In this document: positions 10,851 to 22,600 of the stretch, in pieces | Layout: every line of letters begins with the position of its first letter | Numbering within the stretch: the stretch's first letter is position 1 | Source: Nageia nagi | Lineage: Eukaryota; Pinophyta | Direction: 5' to 3' | NCBI GenBank assembly: GCA_050084985.1 | Contig: JBITNC010000001.1 | Span: 97,774,001-97,838,000 of the forward strand | Length of the DNA: 64,000 nucleotides | Position numbers and translations under genes: made by a program | The notes under the pieces: generated by a model | Seen by the model: only the letters and a program-made list of their open reading frames with translations | Told to the model about the DNA's origin: nothing | Database searches by the model: none

Positions 10851-12770
10851 AGATGACCCTAATATTTAGAAAATGGTTCAGTTTGGCAAAGGGCTTAACA
10901 TAGATGAGCTACTAGAGTGGACTACAAAGATAAAAAAGAGAGTAAAGATATTTGCTTACATATATCATGATATGTTGGGGTTGGATACCAACATCATGGT
11001 GCATCACTTGACTTTAAAACCTGATGCTAAACAAATTAAATAAAAACCACATTGTATGCATCCTAGTAAGGCATTGTTGGTCAAACCAAAGATGTAGAAA
11101 AGGTTGGATGCCAAATTTATAGAGGCTATTCCTTATCCAAAGTGGGCTTTAATACAGTGATAGTTCCTAAGGTAGATGGTCAAATCAAATTTTGTACAAA
11201 CTTTAGAGATGTAAATAAAGCTTATCCTAAGGATGATTTTCCATTGCCCAACATTGATACCTTAGTAGACAATATTGCGAGTCATGAGATGTTTTCACTA
11301 ATGGATGAAGTTTTTGGTTACAATCAAATCATGATCATAAAAGAGAATAAGCACAAAATGGCATTCACCACTACATGAAAGATATATTGTTATAGGATGA
11401 TGCCATTTGGTCTCAAGAAGATAGGGGAAACCTATCAAAGGACCATGAATTATATTTTTCATGAATATATGCATGATATAGTTAAGGATTACATGGATGA
11501 TTTGATTGTAAAATCTATAACATGTGAGACTCATCTTGAGGTAGTATGTAAGGTCTTATGCAGATTGTTGGAATAGAATGTTAGACTCAATCCCAAGAAG
11601 TATGTTTTTGGGGTTCTATTAGGAAACCTATTTTGTATCCAATAGAGGCATTGAGGTTGATCCTAACAAGTTCTAGGCTATTAATGAAATGTATCCTCCA
11701 AATAATTTGAAGTAGTTGTAGAGTTTACAGGGCAAGATTCATGTGATTAGAAAATTTATAGAGCAATTGTTCGATAAATATTGACCATTCAATTATAAGT
11801 TGCTAAAGAAGAATATCAATTTTTCTTGGGATTTAAAGTGTTAAGAGGCCTTTGATGCGATCAAGAAATACCTTACACATCCTTCTATTCTTATTCCTCC
11901 TAGGATGGGAGTATCCTTTCACCTGTACATTTCTTCCATCAACTTTGCTTTGGGCTTGATGTTGGCCTAACAAAATGAAGCAAAGAGAGAGCAATCCATC
12001 TACTATGTAAGTCGTACTCTAGCAATGTATGAGGCTATATATGCACATCATGAGAAATTGTGCCTTGTAATAGTCTTTGCAACTCAAAATCTGAGGCACT
12101 ATATGCTGAATTAGAAGACCTATATTATTTCCGATATAGATCCTTTAAAGTATATGATGAATAAGATTGTGATTAATGCTCAAGTGGCAAAATGGATCAT
12201 GTTTCTCATAGAGTTTTACCTTAAGTTCATTAATCAAAAATCTATTAAGGGTCAAGCTATAGCTAATAAATTGGTATAAATACCCCACGAGAATGATATT
12301 CCTTTATATATTGAGTTTTTAGATAGCAGTATGTTTGGTGTATTTGAGATTGCAGAGGAGGTAGAATAAAAGGATTTTTATAAGACCATGTATTATGATG
12401 GATCTCATTGTGATAAAGGAGGAGGATCTAGGGTAGTATTTATAATTCCTTAAGGTGTGCCCATGTCTATATCTTTTAAACTATCCTTTGAATGCACAAA
12501 CAATAATGATGAGTATGAAGCACTCATCCTTAGTTTGAAATTAGCTATAGAGATGAAGTATGAGCATCTCAAGATATATGGTGACTCTTTGATAATTGTT
12601 AACTAAATTAAGGGGGTATATGCTTGTAACCAACCTCTTCTTAGGTTGTATAAGTCCATGGTTGAGAATTTATTAGAACATTTTAAAGCATATGATATTG
12701 AGGCTACCCCTAGCTCAAACTACTTTGCAGATGCAATGATGTCTTTGGGATCCTTGATTCCCCAAAATTC
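10850..12770 (+). pseudogene. Gypsy reverse transcriptase and RNase H
   Basis: RT begins with an N-terminal stretch near 10960 (DMLGLDTNIMVHHL). It then shows VPKVDGQIKFCTNFRDVNKA and PKDDFPLPNIDTLVDN within 11142-11378, then MPFGLKK, and the catalytic box YMDD at 11490-11501. The thumb follows, then RNase H with its first Asp in YYDGSHC (about 12391), Glu in NDEYEALIL (about 12508) and Asp in YGDSLIIVN (about 12580). These enzymes copy element RNA to DNA and remove the template. The catalytic residues remain visible but many stops interrupt the frame. Confidence 0.88.
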
Positions 12771-12859
12771 ATTTTGAAGGGTCATGCATATAGAATTGAT
12801 TACTATGCACAAGTCCTCTCTTGATTTTCCCTTGTATCATGAGGATCCCCCACCATAGG

Positions 12860-13052
12860 TTAATAAGCTTAATGTTGTATCTAAGGACTTGTGGTATCAA
12901 GAATTCAAGGATTATCTTAAGCAAGGGACCTTGCCCACCACCATGTATACCATTCAAAAATGCCAATTCAAATAGAAATACATTAAATATACCATTATAA
13001 GTGATGTGGTTTATAGGATGGGTTATGATGGAATTCTGCTTCATTTTTTAGA
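12860..13052 (+). pseudogene. Gypsy integrase N-terminal fragment, truncated
   Basis: Translation gives DLWYQEFKDYLKQGTLP and, after about 25 residues, VVYRMGYDGILLHFLE, matching the segment that precedes the integrase zinc-binding region in Gypsy elements. Similarity ends at about 13052. Neither the HHCC module nor the DDE core is found downstream. Confidence 0.7.
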
Positions 13053-13117
13053 GTAGCTAGACCAATTCATGAATTTTGATATGAACTTGGCTGTGGAATT
13101 GGCTGTGGAATCACCCT

Positions 13118-15077
13118 CCATATGAACTTTATATCAAAATTCTACTTAATTGGCTGTGGAATCACCCTCCATATGAACTTTATATCAAAATTCATGATCT
13201 TACTATGTTGACTCTCCAACTGATGACTTAGGCTCACCATGGTCTCTCACATCTCTTACTCTCTTTGATTAGGCTTGACACTTTTTGGCTGCCTAGTCTC
13301 TAGCTTATGGCTAGACTCATGCTCATGCTGCTCTAAATCTTGTACTCTTTGATAGATCTCAACCTCTTAGAGTTGACTCTCATGTTCATGCTGCCTACTC
13401 TACTCTAAGCTATGATCTCTCTCTCTATAAGCTAACGATCTTGCTTAGCTAGTTGGCACTCTAGGTATGCTATCATCTCCTTTGTCATTGCTAGCCTAGG
13501 ATTAGCAATCCATATGAACTTTATATCAAAATTCTGCTTAATTGGCTGTGGAATCACCCTCCATATGAACTTTATATCAAAATTCATGATCTTACTATGT
13601 TGACTCTCCAACTGATGACTTAGGCTCACCATGGTCTCTCACATCTCTTACTCTCTTTGATTAGGCTTGACACTTTTTGGCTGCCTAGTCTCTAGCTTAT
13701 GGCTAGACTCATGCTCATGCTGCTCTAAATCTTGTACTCTTTGATAGATCTCAACCTCTTAGAGTTGACTCTCATGTTCATGCTTCCTACTCTACTCTAA
13801 GCTATGATCTCTCTCTCTATAAGCTAACGATCTTGCTTAGCTAGTTGGCACTCTAGGTATGCTATCATCTCCTTTGTCATTGCTAGCCTAGGATTAGCAA
13901 TCCATATGAACTTTATATCAAAATTCTGCTTAATTGGCTGTGGAATCACCCTCCATATGAACTTTATATCAAAATTCATGATCTTACTATGTTGACTCTC
14001 CAACTGATGACTTAGGCTCACCATGGTCTCTCACATCTCTTACTCTCTTTGATTAGGCTTGACACTTTTTGGCTGCCTAGTCTCTAGCTTATGGCTAGAC
14101 TCATGCTCATGCTGCTCTAAATCTTGTACTCTTTGATAGATCTCAACCTCTTAGAGTTGACTCTCATGTTCATGCTGCCTACTCTACTCTAAGCTATGAT
14201 CTCTCTCTCTATAAGCTAACGATCTTGCTTAGCTAGTTGGCACTCTAGGTATGCTATCATCTCCTTTGTCATTGCTAGCCTAGGATTAGCAATCCATATG
14301 AACTTTATATCAAAATTCTGCTTAATTGGCTGTGGAATCACCCTCCATATGAACTTTATATCAAAATTCATGATCTTACTATGTTGACTCTCCAACTGAT
14401 GACTTAGGCTCACCATGGTCTCTCACATCTCTTACTCTCTTTGATTAGGCTTGACACTTTTTGGCTGCCTAGTCTCTAGCTTATGGCTAGAATCATGCTC
14501 ATGCTGCTCTAAATCTTGTACTCTTTGATAGATCTCAACCTCTTAGAGTTGACTCTCATGTTCATGCTGCCTACTCTACTCTAAGCTATGATCTCTCTCT
14601 CTATAAGCTAACGATCTTGCTTAGCTAGTTGGCACTCTAGGTATGCTATCATCTCCTTTGTCATTGCTAGCCTAGGATTAGCAATCCATATGAACTTTAT
14701 ATCAAAATTCTGCTTAATTGGCTGTGGAATCACCCTCCATATGAACTTTATATCAAAATTCATGATCTTACTATGTTGACTCTCCAACTGATGACTTAGG
14801 CTCACCATGGTCTCTCACATCTCTTACTCTCTTTGATTAGGCTTGACACTTTTTGGCTGCCTAGTCTCTAGCTTATGGCTAGACTCATGCTCATGCTGCT
14901 CTAAATCTTGTACTCTTTGATAGATCTCAACCTCTTAGAGTTGACTCTCATGTTCATGCTGCCTACTCTACTCTAAGCTATGATCTCTCTCTCTATAAGC
15001 TAACGATCTTGCTTAGCTAGTTGGCACTCTAGGTATGCTATCATCTCCTTTGTCATTGCTAGCCTAGGATTAGCAAT
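13118..15077. repeat. Tandem array, 392-bp unit x5, nearly identical
   Basis: Unit starts (CCATATGAACTTTATATC) lie at 13118, 13510, 13902, 14294 and 14686, exactly 392 bp apart; the array ends at 15077, where CCATTTTGG replaces CCATATGAA. Only about three substitutions were noticed among the five units (near 13143, 13784 and 14492). Each unit contains an inner duplication of GGCTGTGGAATCACCCTC plus the following ~25 bases. On the minus strand every unit encodes the same fragments, including a charged, His/Glu/Gln-rich coiled-coil-like part and LAMTKEMIAYLECQLAK, continuous with the PMD pseudogene at 15083-16250. Because 392 is not a multiple of three, the expansion did not preserve a reading frame. 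Confidence 0.97.
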
Positions 15078-15082
15078 CCATT

Positions 15083-16250
15083 TTGGATATCTCTCATCTC
15101 ATTTGGGGGACCTCTGTCTTCATCTAACCTATCTCTGATAAGGCTCACCCTTGTCCTCCATAGCCTCCTCCTCAACCCACTTTGGGTGTTGAGCTATCCA
15201 CCATCTGGTGTAGGTCTCTATTCAACCTACATCATCCTAGTCTCCTATTGTTGCCTCATCACTATTGACCTCCTTGTAGGTCTCCTAGTACTAGACATAG
15301 GGCTTCCCATCTATACCATTTGACATATTGTAAACAATAAGCTCAGGAAGTGTGTCCTATATCTTCTTGAAGTTCTTGAGTACTCGATGGTACTCAAAGA
15401 ACTCTATCTAGTCTTTGCAGGTGCTCATCATCCATCTCATTCATCTGGTATGAGCTAGTTGTAGTCTTTCCTCATCTTGCATGGGGACTTCTCTATACAA
15501 GCTCTATATTATGTCTTTAGGTTGTAGTATCGTAAATATATCTCTAAAATATGCCATCTAACCACCTCTCAATCGTCTAATCCTTGACTCATGATGATGT
15601 CCCCAATGCATCATGTATGGATACTCTATGCTAATATATTTGAAACATAGAGCATCTTGAGCATGCACATCAAAAGGTAGACCTATAGGTCGAGCCATCG
15701 CTATATGATCCTATCCCCACACTTGCAAAAATAATGAGCAACATGTCCTTGTGTGGACCCCTATCTCCATCTCCCACAACTCATGGTAGAGTTGGCTTAG
15801 GAATGCTGGTCCCCACGTAAATACTTGAACGTCATCTCACATCTCTCTTAGAACTTGACATAGCTTTTAGGGGAACCTATAGCTTAAAGCATTTGGTAAA
15901 AAAAAATGTGATGAACATCATCACGAAATATGTCAATCTATCTATGAACCCATCATGGTATGCATGCTCATATTAGAATCCTCCTTCGCCCAACCTTAAC
16001 AAATGGTAGTGGTGGCCAACTATCCTGATGGTCGCTACCTCTCTCCCCACATCGTTTGGTAGGCTAATAAGTGATGTGCCATCCATCAAAATCCATAGAA
16101 TCCATCAGACATCCTCCAAAGTCATAGTACACTCCCCATTTGGTAGATAGAAAGTGTTGGTGGAAGAGTCCCACCACTCACCCAAGGCTATCATTTACCC
16201 TAAGTTCACCACAACTTTATGCATAATGCTAGTGTATCCTAAACCAATGT
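15083..16250 (-). pseudogene. Plant mobile domain (PMD) protein remnant 1
   Basis: Minus-strand translation shows PMD landmarks in order: ALGEWWDSSTNTFYLPNGEC followed by TMTLEDV near 16190-16110, then FTWGPAFLSQLYHELWE and CCSLFLQVWG near 15825-15715 with DHIAMARPIG directly after. A C-terminal part follows (near 15500-15090: LYREVPMQDEERLQLAH, FFEYHRVLKNFKK, YNMSNGIDGKPYV). Frame changes and in-frame TAG/TGA codons, many at positions where Trp is expected, show it is dead. Its C-terminus runs into the 392-bp array, whose units repeat the coiled-coil-like tail. PMD proteins are plant-specific and occur both as host genes (MAIL1/MAIN family) and inside transposons; which applies here cannot be decided. 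Confidence 0.78.
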
Positions 16251-16959
16251 TGTATAACCACATCCACTGGAGTTCTAACATCTATTATTATAACTGCACT
16301 TAGAGCTTAGGAAACTGATATCTCATGCATAGTGTCTCATTTGACTATAAAACCAACAAAGTAAACTAAGTCACTCATGTTACCATTTGTGCCAACTAGT
16401 CTATCTATCACAAATACCAAAGTTGCATTTGTAAGTATTCCAAAAATGTTTATGCCTTCATTGTGTTATCATCTCTACTATCAATGGTGTATCATCATGT
16501 CCAAATGTCACCAAGTACAAGTTTTTTGTCTTATTTTTCAAGAGGGCTCCAAACTAAAATATTGTTTGTGTAAAAAAGGTTCATCCCAATTCATACCGGG
16601 ACAACTTATACCTAGCATCATGATACCATAAAATTGTTAAGTTCTATTAAAAATATTTGCTTACATGGTAAAATTTACAAATTCTCTCAACAAAGTCTAA
16701 GAGGTGCATTTCAAAATTTACAAGAACATGACTACCAATTATTGCCTTAGGAGAAACCATGCTAATAGTTTGGATGATACATTTACCAACCCAATTTTAT
16801 AAAATTTATGCCATTCAATAAGCAAGAGTGTAACAACAAAAGTAAGCTTTTTACACTTGGAGTAATTGTTTTTGCAAGAAACACAAATTTGGATTCAACA
16901 TGACCAATTACCAAATTTTGCATAATTATGTAAAATCAACAAGAAATCTACATTTTTTA
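16251..16959. other. No gene recognised
   Basis: AT-rich sequence between PMD remnant 1 and the Copia LTR. A single 84-codon frame at 16377-16631 has no recognisable motif and is not called as a gene. Confidence 0.5.
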
Positions 16960-17150
16960 TGTTAAATTAATTTTTACACATTATATTCCTCATAGGTTAC
17001 TAATTTAACATATATTATAATAAATCATATATTTACATGTAGCATTAGAAAGTTAGAATAGTTACATAGTTACACAACTACATTATAGTTATACAACTAT
17101 AATTATGTACACCATTCTACTGCATTAATCAATCATGGAGTTTGCTTTCA
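16960..17150 (+). repeat. 5' LTR of the Copia element, ~191 bp
   Basis: Starts TGTTAAATTAA and ends GAGTTTGCTTTCA. Shared with the 3' LTR: TCCTCATAGGTTACTAATTT, AACATATATT, CATATTTACATG, GTTAGAATAGTTACATAGTT and ATTAATCAATCATGGAGTTT. A degenerate primer-binding site follows directly at 17152. Confidence 0.88.
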
Positions 17151-17151
17151 T

Positions 17152-17163
17152 TGGCATTGGAGC
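17152..17163 (+). other. Degenerate primer-binding site
   Basis: TGGCATTGGAGC lies one base after the 5' LTR and matches the initiator tRNA-Met site TGGTATCAGAGC at 9 of 12 positions. The mismatches fit age decay. Confidence 0.55.
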
Positions 17164-18079
17164 ATGATGAGAAACTCCATGCTTGAAGTGACTTTTACTA
17201 TTCGTATATGTTTGTTTAGTTTTGAAATTTGTGGGTGGAATTCTAGTAAGGAATATGTGAAAGCTTTGTGCAAACTATTATTCCTATTTATACATGTTTT
17301 GTTATCCATTGTCTAGCCTTGTTGTGTGCATACTTGATGAGGAAACTTGATCATTATTCTTTGCTATTTTTTTTTGAATTCATTGATGGCTTTCTATTCA
17401 ATTTGCTGGAGACTAACTTGTCATTTTGAAACTGAGAGTCAGCCATTTGAACGCCCTCTTGAATCTGAGATGAAAATTTGTTGCTACTTTTCTGTAACAC
17501 ATTTTGTCTCAAATTCATTTTTTTTGGGCACTCTGAGGTGTTCCTATGACATGGTGGTGTGATTGCGAATGTTATGAAACTCATAGCTCTTCATTATGAC
17601 TACGTGATCTAGACTGCAAAATTTTGTAGGCTCCTTTTTGCTACTAAAACCCTACCACCATTGTACTCCAGACTCTCTAAAGCTCATGGTGCATCATGGC
17701 ATTTGAGATCCAGTTGTCATTCCTTGCTCTCAGTTGAATGTGCACCTATTAGACATTCTCAAACTTGATGCCATTTTTGCTCATTGCTCATTCATTTACA
17801 ACCATAGGGGAAACAATGTCACCGCCATCAAAAGGGAGACTCAAACATTCTTAAAAATAAAACCCTAAACTCTCTGCTTTCTAATATCATTTTTTTTTAC
17901 TATTTGATAATATTGAAGTGGGTTTTTTAAAATTTGATGTGTTTATTTGATAAGTAGGAGATATAAGGTGTATTTTTGAGTCTTTTTTTAAATTATTTGT
18001 AGGTTACTAGTGGTACTATTTCTATATTTGACAAATATTTACAAAAAAATTATATATTTTTAAGTATTAAGGTTGAATA
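17164..18079 (+). other. Leader region of the Copia element
   Basis: About 0.9 kb between the primer-binding site and the first ORF. It is somewhat more complex in composition than the flanking DNA, with several short frames and no recognised domain. It may hold the packaging signal. Confidence 0.45.
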
Positions 18080-18636
18080 ATGTTGATGGAAGGTTCTTAC
18101 AATGTTCTTATTGAGTTTTTACAAGTATGGGCTCCTCATGAGTTTGATCGAGAGATTGAGTTTTTTGGTTTAGATGTAGTATTTCAAGTCCTCTAAAGAT
18201 ACATGGAAGTATATCAATGTAATTTTGATTTTGAACCTAAATCTCTTCTCGATGAATCTCTTGATCACCCTACTGAAGATAACACAGCTAATCATAGTGA
18301 TAGTATCATTGAATCTTCCTCCCATAGCCATAAGTTGAACTCATAATCCTGAGTAGTGAAGATGAAGAAGAGTTTGAACCTACTGAAGAGTGTACACATG
18401 AAGAAGAGGCAGTTGTTGTAGCAATTGCACCATCTGAGTCTATTAGTGATTATACTCCTGTAGATCAACCGCTTGAAACCATCATTATCCAATACAATCC
18501 ATTAGAACCAGTTGAACTTGCTGCAATAGAACCAATTGAACCTGCGGTTCCTCTTGAGATTATGAAAATTGAACATCAGATTCATGAGGTTGTTGATCAC
18601 ATGTTGATCGACATCAATCAATTTCTAGCTTATTAA
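18080..18636 (+). pseudogene. Extra acidic ORF upstream of Copia gag (ORF0)
   Basis: Two adjoining open segments precede gag. The first starts at the ATG at 18080 and reads to 18346 with one internal stop (18194). It is a mixed sequence with hydrophobic start (NVLIEFLQVWAPHEFDREIE) and a Ser/His-rich end. The second, one frame over, is open for 100 codons (18334-18633) and strongly acidic, with SSEDEEEFEPTEE and several Glu/Pro/Leu repeats (NPLEPVELAAIEPIEPAVPL), ending LIDINQFLAY before a stop at 18634-18636. A poly(A)-signal-like AATAAAATAAAG follows at about 18693. I do not recognise the family. It is not gag, which begins about 170 bases further on in its own frame. It could be a captured host segment or an element-specific accessory protein. 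Confidence 0.6.
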
Positions 18637-18799
18637 TTAATGCTTTGTACCTTTCTTACTCAATTTTATCTGATAAGTAAAGAAAATTTTTAATAAAATA
18701 AAGCATTTGGTATTTTTTGGCTACAAGTTTTAATATGGAACAGTTTCTTCAAGTTTTGCAACTTTCTTAGTATGCATTCCCTTGTTAGCATAATTGGTG

Positions 18800-19640
18800 T
18801 TGTCTTAACTAGAATGGCCAATTGGTTTGAATGGCATTGAAAATTGAAGCATTCCCTCATCTTCAACAATTTTTGGATTGATGTTTATGATGGTGAAACT
18901 ACTCCTATTAAACCCATCATTGCCAAAGAGTTGGTAATTTGGAATATGAAGAATTGTAAGGCATATGCATTGATCATCACATCTATTAGTGAAGAGTTCA
19001 ACATATATATCACCTCTATTAATGATGTCTGGAGTGCTCTTAAAAAGTTCCATGAGTTATACAACTTGCATTCTAAGTTGGAGCTCATTCAACTCTAGTT
19101 GAAGCTTTTTAACTTAAATTATAAAATGATGATCCCATGGTCCTTATTTCTGAAATTAGAGCAATAATGCATGATATCATAGCCACATGTGTCCAAATCA
19201 ACATTGCTCTTACAGCCCTCATTAAGGCTCTATATCCTACTTATTCAACCTACCTTGAATCACTCCAAGACAATGATTAATTGAAGGCCCTAATGTTTGA
19301 TACTTTGGTTGAAAATATTGTAGAGCATGAAAAAGCATTCGATAAGAAGGTTAATGATTCCACTTCTAACATAGTGTGCATTGCCCAAATTAGGAAGAAT
19401 GCATTTTTTTAATTTTCTTGAGGTGAAAGTAACAATAGAGGATGTGGTTGAAGAAATTCTAGAGGTAGGGGGTGGAAATCAAGGAGGTCATGGCGACAGG
19501 AGTGATCGATACCATCTTCATTACATTCGATGTGATTGAGGGGGTCATGAAATCAGTACCTATCGCATGCCTTGGGAGAAGATTAAAAAATATTGAGAAA
19601 AGCATGATCAAAATAATGATTAGAGTAAGAACTCTACATC
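18800..19640 (+). pseudogene. Copia gag (UBN2-type)
   Basis: The clean frame 18844-19098 reads LKHSLIFNNFWIDVYDGE, then AYALIITSISEEFN and VWSALKKFHELYN, the helical gag core of plant Copia elements. After frame breaks, a Gly-rich stretch (EILEVGGGNQGGHGDRSD) and a degraded CCHC knuckle (near 19510-19570) follow. Gag would form the virus-like particle. Stops at 19099 and beyond inactivate it. Confidence 0.8.
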
Positions 19641-19699
19641 CACTCACTTCATTATAGTAGAATCTAACATTGGTCTTAGTGATCTGCTGAACGCTTCAT

Positions 19700-22600
19700 A
19701 CACATATTGGAAGGATGCATGGTTTCTTGACACCAAAACCACTTGTCAGGTGAGCTTCAGGCAAGACTTTTTTAAGAATTTGAATAAAAATATCGATGGT
19801 GCAATTTAATTTTCTGATTGATCCAACATTAATCCATTTGAAATCAGAACTATTAGGCTTAAACTTCCAAGTTATCCAGACTTTTTGTTGATTGATGTGC
19901 TTTATCTTCTTGAATTATGATGAAACTTGCTCTCTCTTGTTCTTTTTCATCAACAAGGACATTCTATACATATGTTTTATGGATAGGTGGAGATCAAGTG
20001 ATCTTTTGACAACCAGATTATGATGCTTAGTCTCTAAGATGAAAACCTATTGAAGATGAAGGGTACCTCTATTCGTTCAAAGAATTTTACCTTTCTTACT
20101 CATTAGGAAAAAGGTACACTCTAGTCTCTTATGGAATGCTCAATTTTTCATAATTTTGATGACCTTCGTATCTTAAAGCAATATTTTTTTTCTAGTCTAC
20201 CTACCATTCCTCAAAATGTTGAACCTTATGAAGGATGTATTTTAGGTAAACATCATAAGCAACCCTTTTTAGGTTCCTAATTGAGAGATAGTAGGAAATT
20301 AGAACTCATTAAATTTGATCTTTGTGGTCCATTTCCCATCTCTTTTGTAGTTGGAAATCACTACCTTATGACATTCATTGATGATTATTCTCAGATGTGT
20401 TAGGTATATCTATTGAAACACAAGTTTGATGCTTTTTCCAAGTTTAAGGAGTTTCATGCCAATGTAGAAAATGAAGCCTGTACTCATATTGGTATCTTTT
20501 GTTATGATAATGGGTGGAATGTACTTCTACTAAGTTCACCTCATACTTACACCAACATGGGATCAAACATCAGATCATTGTCCCTCGTAATCCTTAACAA
20601 AATGGTGTTGTAGAAAGAATGAATACGATACTTTTGAACATGGCTCATGCTATGTTATTTTTCAAAAATATGAAATTAACTTTTTTTGGGTTGGTGCAGT
20701 TTAATGTGCTATCTACTTAAGAAACATATGTCTTTCTCAAGCTCTCAATAATAAGATTCCATTTGAAATATGGTTTGGCCTTGTTCCTTCCATATGTCAT
20801 ATCAATCTTTTTGGTTTCATATGTTATGTGCTCATTCTTAAGGAACAACGACACAAGCTAGGTGCTCAGAGTTGCAAATGTATCTTCTTGGGCTACTCAA
20901 AAATTACTAAGGGATACAAGCTTTACTATGAGGTAAACAAGAAGTTTCTCTTTGCCTGAGATGTTATTTTTCTTGAATGCTCCAAAAGTGAAAATATTGT
21001 AGAGCAACATCTTGATCACTTCGAATGGTTTACATATGGGAAGCCCTATATTGAAGCTAATTATGAGATTCCAAACCTTGAGGAGGGGATTCCAATATTA
21101 GATCATAGTTTAGAATCCACACCACTTGTTCCAAAAGAACAAATACCTCCTTCAACAGTTTCTCTAAGTTCTTTAGTGCTTGCATTAGTGAGCCAATTGG
21201 ATTATGTGATTTAAGGGATTAAGCCATTAAGTCTTGTGGAAGTGAAGCACCAGTTCAACCTAGTGATGAACTAGGACCATCATAGAAGATTCTAAAATTG
21301 GCATCAAAAACACTTGAAAATGTTCATTCTAATAAACTTGAGAAGATAGGAACTTAGAATTCCTATCGAGAGCAACAATAAAATAAAGCAGTGGAAGGTT
21401 TAGTTGATGTTGATATGTTTTCAGATAATGGTGAGGACTATTCTTTTGACATGGAATTGATTTTTTTTATGATTTTAAGGCAACTTCCTTTAAGGAGGCT
21501 ATTTCCCATGATGCTTGAAAAGAAGCCATGAGGAAAGAGTATGATGCTCTCATTAAGAATGTGACTTAGAAGTTGGTTGATCCTCCATACGAAACCAAAT
21601 AAATAGGTTGTAAGTGGGTATACCAAAATAAGTACAAATCAGATGACTCACTTGATAAACATAAAGCTAGGCTAGTTATTAAGGGCTATGCATAGAAAGA
21701 AGTTATTGGTTATGATGAGATATTTTCTCCTACAACCAAATGGATGGCCATTTGTTCTTTTTTGGCTATGTTAGCTCAACATGGGTGGAAATTACATTAG
21801 ATGGATGTAAAAATAATATTTTTGAATGGTAATTTGAAGGAAAATATGTATATGACTCAACTTGAAGGATTTGTAATGAAGGGCCAAGAACATAAGGTGT
21901 GTAAACTCAATAAATATTTTTACAATTTAAAGCAAGCACCTCGCACATGGTATGAGAATATTATTGAACATCTTTTGAAGATTAGTTTCCAGCACTTTAA
22001 TCTTAATGATGTAACTTTATTTATCAAGAAAGTTGGCCAAAAAATTGTATATCTTGTGGTGTATGTAGATGATTTTTAATGACAGGTAACAATGAAGGAT
22101 TCATTGCATCTATGAAATAAGATTTGAAAAAGGGATTTGAAATGATTAATATGGGGTATCTTTTTTATTAGTTGGGTGTTGAGGTAACTCAAGCATCACA
22201 ATATATATTTATTTCCCAGAAATAATACATTGGAGAATTGTTGAATAAGTTTGGCATGATTGATTGTAAGCCACTTTCTACTCCAATGAAATAGAATCTA
22301 AAGTTGACATCATTTAAAGAGAATCAAATTGAATATGCTACAAAATACAAGTAGCTAATTGGAAGTCTCATTTATCTAACCACTACCAAACCAGATATTT
22401 GCTTTTTGGTTGGTATTCTATCCAAGTTTATGCACAAACCATGTGAAGGCCATTGGATAGCAACAAAGAGAGTTCTTTGATATTTGAAAGGGACTCAAGA
22501 TTTTGGTCTCAAATATTCCAAGGTAGCAGACTTCAAATTGATTGTATATTCTGATTTAGACATTGATGGTGATAAGGAAAATGGATTTTCTACTTCATGT

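Larger units (their letters stand above)
6302..13052 (+). mobile_element. Ty3/Gypsy element, 5' and 3' truncated
   Basis: Plus-strand remnant with gag, protease, RT, RNase H and the first part of integrase in canonical Gypsy order, but neither LTR. The 5' side is cut by the Copia LTR ending at 6301, while the gag frame is already open. The 3' side stops within the integrase N-terminal region, just before the tandem array at 13118. In-frame stops occur throughout, mostly TAG, TGA or TAA where Trp or Gln codons would be expected, as from C-to-T decay. Integrase catalytic core, any chromodomain and the 3' LTR are missing. Confidence 0.85.

Noticed and set aside
13432-14808. Four identical 66-codon minus-strand ORFs as repeated genes
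   Set aside because: They are copies of the same unit in a decayed coiled-coil/PMD tail, begin at internal Met codons, and the unit length breaks frame between copies.
13118-15077. CRISPR-like or satellite reading of the 392-bp array
   Set aside because: There are no short repeats alternating with unique spacers; whole 392-bp units are identical. Five units and continuity with a PMD pseudogene fit a local tandem duplication better than a classical satellite.
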